Origin: Chlamydomonas sphaeroides
Lineage: Eukaryota; Chlorophyta; Chlorophyceae; Chlamydomonadales; Chlamydomonadaceae
NCBI GenBank assembly: GCA_001662425.1
Contig: BDDC01000064.1
Coordinates: 19,533 to 59,327 of the forward strand
Direction of reading: 5' to 3'
Length of the DNA stretch: 39,795 bases
How positions within the stretch are numbered: position 1 is the stretch's first letter; the number at the start of each line of letters is the position of its first letter. Shown piece by piece: positions 9,301-19,296 of this stretch. The position numbers and the translations under genes were made by a program. The notes below the pieces were generated by a model, which saw only the letters and a program-made list of their open reading frames with translations, searched no databases and was not told where the DNA came from.

Positions 9301-12284
9301 GCCGCAGCCGTCGCACCGCCACGGGGGACAACAGGTAAGGGCGTGCCTGCTGCAGCCTGGGATCGGCATCGCCTGCTACCTTGCATCCATCCGTCCTGGC
9401 TCGCTAGCTTGTTTGCGGCCTGACACGTAGCGTACTAATCTTACCACGCACCCTTACGCCGCGCCCTCAGCCCTGGCGGCAGCGAGCATGACAAGCGGGG
9501 TGAGGTTCGTTGTTGGGTAGCAAGGCAGCTGGATCACGCATTTCTATGCTCGCCATCCCCTTGCGAGGCTACGTAGCTAACGCTCTGCTGCTGGTTGGGC
9601 GCTCCTGCCTAACCACGTGCCATCCACGCACGCAGCGGCGGCCACGGCAGCCTTCGACACCTGCGGTAGCTCTATCGCGATGGCAGACGACCGGCGCCCG
9701 ACGACAGAAGGGCATGTCGTCATTGACATGGCAAGGGTCAACAGCAGCCAGCATGAGACCGCTTCCGGGTCCATGGATATCTGCAGCATGCAAACTTACG
9801 AGGTCATGCCAGGCAAACACAACAGCCTCAGCCTGGTCACGCTCGACACGCCCTGTGATCCCGACATCCCGCTGGATGTGCGCTGTTGGGTGTCACGTGG
9901 AACCAGCGAGGACAATGCTCGGGCTGCAACTGGAGGCGAGGCGGAGGTGGTGCTGCTGCCCAAGACCATCGGCAAGGGCGCGATGGGGTGAGGACAGGGC
10001 AGGTTATCAGATTGAGTGCTCGGCGGCATTGGGCGCCAGTCAGGCAGGGCTGCCAGGCTGTGGCCTGCTCTGGCCTGCTTGTGTCTCATCTCATCACTCC
10101 CGCGCCCCGTCGTCCAGGCGTGTGGTGGAGGGCCTGTATCGGGGCGTGCCTGTGGCTGTCAAGATCTTGGACACGGGGCTCATGCCCCAGGCCCCCGTAA
10201 TTGGCGAGGTCGCACGGAAGACTGCGACCAGCAGTGCCTCAGCGGTGGTCATGGCCCAGGAGGTGGCGTTGCTGGCGAGGTGCCGGCACAAGAACGTGGT
10301 GCGGCTGCTGGCGGCCAGCCTCAGGCCGCCGCAGCCCATCCTGGTCATGGAGCGCATGGAGTGCAGCCTGGAGGCCCTGCTGTACGGCAACGCAGCGGCG
10401 GGGCAGCGGCCGGGGCCCATGCCCCTGCGCAAGGTGGGGAAGCAGAGGAGCGTGGCGCAGGGTGATACCCTGCCAGGGCTGCTGCAATCCCAACGCCATG
10501 GGAGCTTGGCCCCTGCTCGCATCACGCACCCCCACCCACCTCCAGGCGCTGCACATCGCTCTGCAGCTGGCGGAGGCGCTGGCCTACCTGCACCCGACGG
10601 TGCTGCACAGAGGTGCGGGGCGGGACGGGGCGGGAGAGGTGCAGGGAGCGTGCCAATGATAGCGGCTAAACCCGTGCCGAGAGGACCAAAACAAATGACG
10701 CTGTGGGGTGAAGCACATAGTTCTCAGAGAAGACGCCGTCCTCCTCAGACCTCAAGCCTGCGAATGTGCTGCTGGCGGAGGCCGCCAGCGACACCCCCAT
10801 CGTCAAGCTGGCAGGTAGGTGTGGTGGTGGGGCACCAGCGGCTCGGCACATCCATTTGTGCGAGCGAGCGAGCTCGCAATCCAGCCCTCGCTTCCGTACT
10901 CAAACGTGCGGCCGGCTCTGGTACTATCGGCACATGCCAGAACCATGTCCCTGCAGGGACATGGTTCTGGCATGTGCCATCCATGGCAGCTGCCATCCAG
11001 GGTCATGTGTTAGGTCGGTCAAGCGCCGGCTTGACTCCCCGCCAGTTCCGCCCCATGCTGCAACTGGATGGCTCATAGATCCACGCACCACACACCGTTT
11101 CAATTCGTCCTGCCTCGCCCCAGACTTCGGCCTGGCACGGGTCTGCTCTTCAATCCTCATCACGGCGCACATGGAGGTTGGCACGGTGAGCCGGCTGGTG
11201 GAGGGGTACACCTGGTCCACACGCACCCTGGCACTGATAGCTGATGACCCAAGCTAGCGGCACACGTACCGTCCTCTCTGTGTCCTCAGGCGCCCTATAT
11301 TGCTCCAGAAGCGTTCGACACGGACAATCACGTGCTCACCGACAGGGCGGTGGGTCAATAAAGCCGCATGCGTGCGGCTCCAGAATGTGTGGGATATGTG
11401 CCAGCTGTGCGGGGTGGCTTCGGGCCTTCTATCTTATCGGCGTATGCAGCAGGACACGGCAATGCACGTTGGCCCGCATCCACGCACCCGAGCACGGTCA
11501 GGGAGTGGGTCAGGGAGTGGTCACACACAACTGAATCCCCGGTCAGCGCCTCGCCAGCTTGCCAATTGCATTGCCCATGACAACCTGTTTTTGTTTTCCC
11601 AGTGCCTTTCCGCCACAGCCAGTGTACCCTGCTGTCCCCATTTAGGAACACAGAGCTTGCCTGCATCTATCTGTTGCTCACCCTCCTCGCCATACTACTA
11701 CTCACGCTCTCCAATGCAACATGCAGGACATGTACTCCCTGGGCGTTATCCTGTGGGAGCTGCTGAGCGGCCAGAAGCCGTGGGAGGGCGTGCCCATGGT
11801 CCAGGTTGCAATGAATGTGACCATGGATGGCCACCGGCTGTCGCTGCTGCCGCTGTTGCAGCGTAAGGACATAACAACGCGCGTCATCAACCTCATCAAG
11901 TCCTGCTTCGAAGCAGACGCGGGTGAGCAAGGGCCTGGACTATGATGAGTGGAGGCCGCTGCGACTTGATGCTGAGGTGGTTCAGCACAAGTAAGGTCGA
12001 TAGATAGGCAAACAAGGTGTGCATGAATGAATGCAGCCTTGGGACACGGCGCGATAGTTGACGGGGGTAGCTTGCATGTCCGTCGGGGGGCCCCAGCTTA
12101 TTAACTCGCCCGACCACGCACTCAAGCATACCTAGTCAGCCGCAGCCCGATGCAATCGATAGGCGTTCGTTGCAACCCTCGTTGCCCCGCACGTTCGCCT
12201 GTTGAACCGACAGCCCGACGGCCTGCTGCTGTGGACGCCGCAAAGGAGCTCATGCTGTCGATGCAGACGCACGACCGGGCGTAG
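6337..12284 (+). CDS. Receptor-like TKL protein kinase: signal peptide, ectodomain, one TM helix, kinase domain
   Basis: Model of 18 exons, 780 aa: 6337-6505, 6661-6803, 6984-7061, 7170-7311, 7914-8078, 8252-8313, 8665-8709, 8909-9134, 9241-9334, 9471-9499, 9636-9987, 10118-10433, 10546-10612, 10749-10814, 11124-11185, 11290-11349, 11727-11922, 12214-12284. All phases agree. The N-terminus is a signal peptide (hydrophobic LMVCTLVIGCW; a second ATG at 6358 could also start it). Residues about 36-330 form an ectodomain with RNVKVQG, LDFAYASGK, CLPV, NVTYKC and several cysteines, suggesting disulfides. A membrane helix lies at about 335-361 and is followed by KRRRSRR, which puts the kinase in the cytosol. 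Kinase motifs: GKGAMG (497-502), VAVK Lys517, HRD Asp630, DFG Asp652, APE 677-679, RRPAA near the end. The gene is a tandem paralogue of the one at 149-2178. Ligand and substrate are unknown. Exon 4 may start at 7176 instead, and intron 1 is GC-AG. Confidence 0.83.
6506..6660 (+). other. GC-AG intron (intron 1 of the receptor-like kinase)
   Basis: The donor TAG|GCAAGT fits the usual GC-AG consensus; the acceptor is TGTGCAG. It is the only donor I found that gives the phase-1 end needed to join the signal-peptide exon to the frame starting VTVLNSWSLEEY. GT donors nearby (GTAAGC, GTAGGC, GTATGG) have the wrong phase or lead to a stop. Confidence 0.6.
10929..10978. repeat. Perfect 50-base palindrome in an intron of the receptor-like kinase
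   Basis: Two 25-base arms are exact reverse complements with no spacer, centred on CTGCAG at 10951-10956; the outer ends read GGCACATG and CATGTGCC. It lies in the intron between exons 14 and 15 (10815-11123), where the first kinase gene has a much shorter intron without it. The transcript could fold into a perfect hairpin. Confidence 0.95.
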
Positions 12285-12299
12285 GGCAGGCTGCATGCT

Positions 12300-12304
12300 T
12301 GTAA
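12300..12304 (+). terminator. Possible TGTAA polyadenylation signal
   Basis: TGTAA is the usual polyadenylation signal in volvocine algae (general knowledge). It lies 16 bases after the kinase stop, which is unusually close, and is absent from the duplicated copy at 15854 onward. Another TGTAA at 13756-13760 is an alternative for a long 3' UTR. Confidence 0.25.
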
Positions 12305-12427
12305 TGCTTGGATGCGTGCACGGCAGTCCCAGCGGCCAGCAGGATGGAACTTGAACGAAGACGGGTGTGGGGCTTGGGGGTGGCCTTTGTCTAGCTGCGT
12401 GGCTGTGCTCATTCGTGTGCATGGCGC

Positions 12428-12816
12428 NNNNNNNNNNNNNNNNNNNNNNNNNNNNNNNNNNNNNNNNNNNNNNNNNNNNNNNNNNNNNNNNNNNNNNNNN
12501 NNNNNNNNNNNNNNNNNNNNNNNNNNNNNNNNNNNNNNNNNNNNNNNNNNNNNNNNNNNNNNNNNNNNNNNNNNNNNNNNNNNNNNNNNNNNNNNNNNNN
12601 NNNNNNNNNNNNNNNNNNNNNNNNNNNNNNNNNNNNNNNNNNNNNNNNNNNNNNNNNNNNNNNNNNNNNNNNNNNNNNNNNNNNNNNNNNNNNNNNNNNN
12701 NNNNNNNNNNNNNNNNNNNNNNNNNNNNNNNNNNNNNNNNNNNNNNNNNNNNNNNNNNNNNNNNNNNNNNNNNNNNNNNNNNNNNNNNNNNNNNNNNNNN
12801 NNNNNNNNNNNNNNNN
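12428..12816. other. Assembly gap (389 N)
   Basis: This run of N lies inside duplication copy 1. The matching interval in copy 2 (15993-16050) is only about 58 bases. Either the gap size is a scaffolding estimate or copy 1 carries an unsequenced insertion. Confidence 0.99.
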
Positions 12817-13213
12817 TGGGCATAGACCTCTCGCGCAGCATGGCCAGGCACGTATGTACGCCCAGTGTATCTGGCAGCCGCCATCAAGGGAGGAGCAACA
12901 GGCGCTGGACGGGAGGGCTGGGTAGGCTGGGGTAGGCCACAGTAGCCCTCCGGCCCTCCCCCGCGGCGAGGACGCCCCGTGTGTACATGGCTCTCGACTG
13001 GACATAAATGCTTGCAGCCATGATGGGACAAAAGCGCGAGCCCGGATATTGTGGAGCAAATAAATGGCTAGACGACAGAGCTATCAACGGTAGGATGGAA
13101 CAAAGCTATGCAATGCGGCAGGGGGCTCCCTGCATGCATGCTAGCTATGCTGGCTGCTGTCTGTGCGGGCACATAGTGAAATGATTGTATGTTGCTCACT
13201 TCTATCTGCTGCT

Positions 13214-13237
13214 GAGGATGAGGATGAGGATGAGGAT
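13214..13237. repeat. Microsatellite (GAGGAT)4
   Basis: Four perfect copies of the hexamer GAGGAT in tandem, in non-coding sequence. Confidence 0.95.
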
Positions 13238-13580
13238 GCTGATAATGTTTGGCGGGCGCACAGCAGGCACATCACGCCGGCTTCTGGTTCGTTCATTCAT
13301 ATACGAAATTGAGGGTTTCGCAGCCCTGGAATGGAGGCTGGCCGTCCTGGATGTCAGATGGAGGCGCTGAGCAAGAAGGTCATAGGAGGCAGGGAAGGTC
13401 ATGTGGGCGGACCCTGATCTCAAATGCAAGCCTGTATGGGACAAACACCCCTTCATAAGCTCGCTCATTGGGAAGGCTCGCTAGTGACCCAAGCCGTTTG
13501 GCCCGGTATCTGAGGGATGTATGTGTGTGATAGGCATATCAAAGCACTGAGGAGCCGAGGGCCCCGGCACACCATTACGC

Positions 13581-13630
13581 TTGAGCATTTATGGGCATCT
13601 ATGAGCATCTATGAGCATCTATGAGCATCT
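13581..13630. repeat. Decamer tandem repeat, five units
   Basis: Five units of ATGAGCATCT: three perfect copies preceded by two slightly diverged ones (TTGAGCATTT and ATGGGCATCT). Confidence 0.9.
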
Positions 13631-14396
13631 ATGGGTCGAGGACGCCCTATTCTGAAGGGGGGATAATGTTGTATAACGATCCAGGCATCCACTGCAGTGT
13701 GATGTGTTTTATCCGCTCTGACGCTGGCTGTCAAACAGCAACCTCCGCTTTGCGGTGTAACAGTAACAATTGCTTGCTTCCCTCCCAAGCATTGACTCAG
13801 CTAGCCCCCACTCAGGAAGTCCACCACCAGCCACCACCCTGCCTGGCGGCCCCACAAGTTGGGTCACCCGTGGGTTGGTTTTGACATGGGTGTTGTTTGC
13901 CCTCTGAGCATCTTGATATTCACACACGCTTCTGCACTGGCGAATTTACCTGCATTCCCTCCACGCATAGCAAATGCGCCACTCTATCCAGGGCGTGCTG
14001 TGTCGCATGTATGTGAGGTTCTGTTCTACTTCACACTTGAACACACACTCACCTTCCATAAATTGACGTGAGCGCTCATGCTTGCACTGGATCACCAAGC
14101 TAGTTCGTGCACATGGCTGATAGCTGAAAATTCTGAAGATACTAGCCCATCCACGACGTGCTTAATTGAATCCTAGTCACGCCTGTAATAATGCAATGCC
14201 TTAGGATTGTAGACTCCACAGCTGAGGGCTATGCTTTTAAGGGTGATTTGGAACCCTTTACACACGTACCCTGCCCATCCCCATCAACCCCTGACCTGCC
14301 CCAATATATCAGTGCGTGGCCGCATGGTGTGCGAGCAGCTCCTGCGATTCGGGCGCTAGACGAGCCTCATGTATTGGGCTTCTTGTCGGGCGAGCT

Positions 14397-14600
14397 TCAG
14401 GTTTCCGCCGAGGAGTATCTTGGTTCTCCCCCAGGCCCCCAGATTCTCCCCTCGACGCCCCCAAGATTCTCATCTCGGCACGACCGATACTCCCCCCGGC
14501 ACAGCCGATACTCCACAGCACCGTCGTGGTACCCCGCCGCGGGGAACAGGACCTGCTGTCTGGGGTGACGACCTTTCTTGACAAAATACTCGCATCGCGG
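14397..14600. repeat. GATACTC-rich dispersed repeat, copy 1
   Basis: The segment begins with a GAGTATCTTG motif, continues with CAGATTCTC and several GATACTCC motifs in a C-rich context, and ends with CAAAATACTCG. The same order of motifs recurs at 20555-20780, so the two are copies of one repeat family. No coding potential was recognised. Confidence 0.55.
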
Positions 14601-15164
14601 CGGCTTGCTTGTTTGGGAGATCAGCAGCCACGTACGCGAGCGAGGTAACATATTTTACCGACCAAACGGGTACGAATGCGAAGCGACGCGCGACACGCAA
14701 CAGCAGCATGCATCATATTGAAGCCACTACAGACGTCGTACGTACCGTTAGTAATACTTTGGACACGCTTTCGAACGAACCGCTTTCTGAGCGGCGGGGC
14801 AACCAAGAATTGACTCGGGACTGGCAGGCATGGGCGAAGCGGGCTCAGGCACGAAGGGCACGAGAGATTCACTGATTGACCTCGAGCTCCGGCCGCGGGC
14901 CGGTGGTTGGTCGCGAGGGGCTACTGCGGAGGTCGCAGGCTGGCGCCCGGTCATAACTCGCGTAGGGTTTGGCACGGAGGCCTGGGAGGGCCAAGGTGCA
15001 ACAGACCCGGCAGCCCGTCGCGACATGCGCCTAGACGCACAGGACGCGACGGCTTCACACACATCCCACGGGCGGGGCGCGCGGGGGGACGGCAGACAGC
15101 AGCCCAAGCAACATGCGGAGCAAAGCAACAAAGCCCACCCCAACCGAGGAGGGACGCCCTGCCC

Positions 15165-15212
15165 GGGCGGCTTCAGTCCCTATTAGCCGGGTGGCTTCAG
15201 TCCCTATTAGCC
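15165..15212. repeat. 24-base tandem repeat, two units
   Basis: Two adjacent copies of a 24-base unit containing GGCTTCAGTCCCTATTAGCC, differing at one base (GGGC versus GGGT). Confidence 0.9.
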
Positions 15213-15650
15213 GACTTGGGTGACCTGGGTAATTGAGCTACGGGCCCTGGCTCCCAGTTGCCCCTGCTGGGGCGATTGCCCAATCGCGCCGCCGCCGTGC
15301 TTCCGAGCGCACCGCCGGCGGCCGGAAGCCCCATACATGCTGCATCCGGGCCTGAAGCAGGTGCATGCTGCAGCGCGCGCATTCGGGACAGCCATCAGCG
15401 AAAAGTGTACGTGTGCGGGCCAAGCTGCGGCCTGGGGCCGGTGGTGGAGCGCCCCCAGGCCGGTTCGTAGCTCACGCATGGCACGCAGACGGAGGCACAG
15501 GGCACGCGGGGACAAAGTGCGTCTTGCTGCTCGCTGCTGCTGTTGCGAAGTGACGTTTGCGCCCGCGGCGTTGTGCGTGCTTCGTGCTTCGTGATTCCAC
15601 TCTTCGCCCTGTGGCTCGGGCTCGGACTCGGGTTTGGGCTAAGTCGTGCG

Positions 15651-16380
15651 GGGCCCCAGCTCATTAACTCGCCCGACCATGCACTCAAGCATACCTAGTC
15701 AGCCGCAGCCCGATGCAATCGATAGGCGTTCGTTGCGACCCTCGTTGCTTGCACGTTCGCCTGCGTGCTGAAGCGACAGCCCGACGGCGGCCTGCTGCTG
15801 TGGACGCCGCAAAGGAGCTCATGCTGTCGATGCAGACGCACGACCGGGCGTAGGGCAGGCTGCATGCTTGGACGGATGCGTGCACGGCAGTCCCAGCGGC
15901 CAGCAGGATGGAACTTGAACGAACGACGGGTGTGGGGCTTGGGGGTGGCCTTTGTCTAGCTGCGTGGCTGTGCTCATTCGTGTGCATGGCGCACAGCTGG
16001 CGTGGCGGCAGGCCAGTAGCTGGTGGCTGGTGGCAGTCCGGTCGCGCGTGTAGACCTCTCGCGCAGCATGGCCAGGCACGTATGTACGCCCAGTGTATCT
16101 GGCAGCCGCCATCAAGGGAGGAGCAACAGGCGCTGGACGGGAGGGCTGGCTGGGTAGGCTGGGGTAGGCCACAGTAGCCCTCCGGCCCTCCCCCGCGGCG
16201 CGGACGCCCCGTGTGTACATGGCTCTCGACTGGACATAGTTGCTTGCAGCAACGATGGGACAAAAGCACGAGCTCCGATATTGTGGAGCAAATAAATGGC
16301 TAGACGACAGAGCTATCAACGGTAGGATGGAACAAAGCTATGCAATGCGGCAGGGGGCTCCCTGCATGCATGCTAGCTAT
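15651..16380. repeat. Segmental duplication, copy 2
   Basis: Near-identical direct copy of 12090-13148 without the gap. It ends at the same TGCATGCATGCTAGCTAT, after which the two loci diverge completely. It carries an orphan copy of the last kinase exon. Confidence 0.9.
15780..15853 (+). pseudogene. Orphan copy of the last exon of the receptor-like kinase
   Basis: The acceptor GAAGCGACAG and the full reading frame of the last exon (ending SMQTHDRA and TAG 15851-15853) are kept, with one extra in-frame codon giving RRRPAA instead of RRPAA. No kinase exon lies between this copy and the first one, so it is either an unused remnant or an alternative last exon reached by long-range splicing from exon 17 (11727-11922). 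Confidence 0.7.
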
Positions 16381-16568
16381 CCCACGCCCGCCAACGCATC
16401 CAGGTAATTTAAAAAACAGACGAAGTCAAGTAACTGCTAGCTTGGCATGGCACCGCCCAACACGCAGCCCACGGCCCACGGTCCACGGCCAAAGCACCGG
16501 CACCAACACCAGCCACGCCACCCGAGCATGCGCCCACAAACGACCGGCCCACCCACACACCCCGCCCC

Positions 16569-19296
16569 TCATCCCAGCAGCAGTTGCGCCGCCGCGAACT
16601 TCGCGCCGCAGTATACCACCGAATCGCCCGGCGGTGCCTCGGCCTCGGCCTCGACGGCCGCGAGGCGGCCGCGCAGCAGCACCAGCGCGCGCCGCGCGCC
16701 GCGCGGGCAGTCCATCTCCGTCTCGAAGCGCTGCCAGGAGTCCTCCGCGCTGCAGCGCAGGCGGCCGCTGAAGTAGGCTGCGCGGTTGGGCCGAGCCACA
16801 AACGACTGCATCTGGGGCACGGCCTGCGCACGGCGCACACGGATCCGGGCGTCAGAGCTCCGCGCCCCAGTAATTTCGGAACAAACACGACATCCTCAGC
16901 AACCACAGCTGCGCGGCCGGTGGGCCCTTGCGCGATGCCAGGCAGGGGATGCGGGAGCAAGCGTCCGGCCCCACCTGTGCGTCACCGCCCGGGGCCACTC
17001 CCTCGTCCAGCATGAGGCCCACACAGAACTGGCCCAGCCCGTCCGACCTGCGGCCACGAGCCACGCCGCAGCGGGGTGCAGCCGTCAGGAATGGGATAGG
17101 CAGGAGCGGCGGCAGCCGGCTGGCCAGCGCGCGAGCGGCGCTAGGAGCGGAGGCCAGGGCGAGGACCCCAGGTTTCTTAGTTGTCAGCTTGCTCATCCCT
17201 TGAAGCGGACAGGGCTGGAGAGATGCGGCGGCGGCGCCGGGCCGTGCTCGGTTGGGAAGTGGGCAGGCACTGGGGCGCGCAGGGAGGAGCTCTGCGCATG
17301 CGGGAGGCGCGGGCAGGGCACGGTCCGGCCGCGTTTCGTGCCCCAATGCGCCCCGCCGGCTTCCACCCCACCGGCTCCCCTGCGCGCACCTGCTGCCCAC
17401 GTGCACTGCGAAGCGCAGGCTCAGCCCCGCGTCCAGCAAGTGGCCCGCCTGGGCAGCAGTCAGGCCGCGGGATTGCAGCTCCCACTGCAGGTCCACCACC
17501 TGGCGGCCAGGGCACGGGCGGGGTTGCGGTTAGCGGGTAAAAGGGGGCCTAAAGCGGTCAGGTAGCGAATGAGGGCACGGCACCAGGGCGGGGCAAGGCG
17601 CGCGTGCTCGTCAAGGGGCCGCCCAGCTGTTGCTCCTGCGCACCCCCACCTCCCATAAAGGTGCTCCATCGCCTGCAGTTGGGCCGCTCCACGCGGCCAC
17701 CGCACCTGCATGACCTCGATCCAATCCGCAGTGCTGGCGATGCAGGACGGGGCCGCAGCAGTGCGAGCCCCACAAATGACCACGCCGCCGCTGACGGCGC
17801 CGTGCGCCGCCGCGTCTTGCGCAACAGGCTCCGCCCCGCTGACCGTGGCGGCGGCGGCCGCCGCAAGCCTGTCCAGCCCTCCAAGCAGCCCGCTCAGCCG
17901 CTGCTGCACCAGCTGCGTCAGGCGCGACCCGCCGCCGGGATAGGGCGGCGGCGGCGGCGGCGCGCTCGCACCGCAGCCGCCGTCGGCCTCCATGCCCTGC
18001 GCCGCCTGCTCCCAGCCGACGCCGTGCTCGGTGGAGGCCACGTGGTTGACCACCTGGCGTGGGCGCGCAGGTGGCGGCAGTGGGCTCCGAGGTCCAGCCG
18101 GCCGCAGGCGCAGCGCATGTGGTTTGTGTTGGCATGGAGTGCATCTGGGAAGGGCCGTCGCCAGGTGGCTACACAAGCAGCGGTCGCGGCACTTGCGCCA
18201 TGGTGCCTCACCCAGGCGTTGCGCGTCCACTTGTTCCACTGCGGCCGGCGCAGGTCCAGCAGCTGTGTGTTGCCGTCGCGCACGAAGGCCTGCGGCCGCG
18301 TCAGTCGGCGGGAAGGCAAAGAGTCACGTGGGCACGCGCTAGCTCTCCCGTTATCGGGAGGGGAAGGGCCCGGGTCGTGGGCCCTTGAATTGTAAGACCA
18401 GCGTGGAAGTCAGTCATTGGAAGGTACCTGAGACGACCGCTAGAATTGGCAGCCCGGGCCGGGGGGCGCAGGACGCAGGGGCCGCGAGCCTGGCAATTGT
18501 ACCACGTCCCAGCAGTCCCAGCGTCTTAGTCACACATGACGCGCTGTGACTAATGTGACTTTGCTCCTCTAAAAATGCCCTTTACATACCTAAGCGGCCT
18601 CACCGGGTTGCGGAGGAGGTTGCGGCCTCGCAGGGCGAGGGCCAGGCGGCCGGGGCTGACGGCTGGCCCCAGCGCTGCCAAAGCAGGGAGCTCATACTGA
18701 AAGGGCGGTTGGGGGCAGGACATGCATGTAGGCTGGCAGCAGCACTGCGTTAACTTCAAGGCTTGAGGCTCGAGGCTGCGGATGCGTTAATGGCGCGCGC
18801 CGGACTCACCAGCAGTTTGGGCGGCAGGATCCTGCACCACGCCTCCTGGTGTTCCGCCTCAGCGCGCCAGGATTTGCATACTAGCGGCACTGAACGTGCG
18901 AGTGTGTCGATATCGAGGTGGCTGAAGCAGGCCGCAAGCAGCTCTGCAGGCCTGTGGCAACAGGGGGTGGCGGAAAGAAACGAGGGTGAGACCACGCGGG
19001 TACCACTCGGGGGTTCGTGGGCGGGGTGGGTAAGACACGGAGCGGCGTGCCGCGGCCCCAAGCAACTCTAGCCCAGTCACGTACAGCTGCTCAGCAGGGC
19101 TGAGTGTGCGATTGTCCGCGTCCGCAGCGAGCTCCTTATGCTCGGCAGCGTTTTCGCGAAGCGCATTTAGCTGGTCTGCAAGACGACCAGCGTAACCTTT
19201 AGCACTATTGAGAGCGGCTGTCATCGATGGAGCGATAAAGTTTCTCGCATTGTCCATTCGCTCGGTCAGAAGTCGGGACACCGCGAGTGCAGACAT
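16569..19296 (-). CDS. F-box protein with FBA-like (F-box associated) domain
   Basis: Eight exons on the minus strand: 19296-19004, 18951-18810, 18696-18604, 18289-18212, 18053-17706, 17499-17390, 17047-16975 and 16811-16569 (TGA), 459 aa. Exons 2 to 8 have clear GT-AG borders and matching phases; the end of exon 1 is the weakest point, since it implies an intron of only 52 bases. Residues about 98-145 form an F-box (PAELLAACF, SVPLVCKSWRAEAE), which in known proteins binds SKP1 in SCF ubiquitin ligases. The rest resembles an FBA domain: GRNLLRNP, then VVDLQWELQSRG, FAVHVGSR, a WQRFETEMDCPRGARRALVLLRGR strand region split here by my wording, and CGAKFAAAQLLL at the end. Exon 5 carries an Ala- and Pro-rich insertion. 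FBA domains of animal FBXO2/FBXO6 bind glycoproteins; the ligand here is unknown. The N-terminal 97 residues are of unknown function. Confidence 0.78.

Larger units (their letters stand above)
12090..13148. repeat. Segmental duplication, copy 1 (contains the real last exon of the receptor-like kinase)
   Basis: This segment matches 15651-16380 almost base for base, beginning at GGGGCCCCAGCT and ending at TGCATGCATGCTAGCTAT. It contains the last kinase exon (12214-12284), the 3' flank and the N gap. Outside the gap the differences are single bases and small indels, so the duplication is recent or an assembly artefact. Confidence 0.9.
13149..15650. other. Spacer between duplication copies, no recognisable gene
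   Basis: Open frames here are short and show no conserved motif. The stretch holds several small repeats listed separately (13214-13237, 13581-13630, 14397-14600, 15165-15212). A TGTAA occurs at 13756-13760 and another at 14184-14188. Confidence 0.5.

Noticed and set aside
14609..14875. Open frame of 88 codons with a plausible helical peptide
   Set aside because: No similarity to anything recognised, no splice partners and only average length for random frames in this composition.
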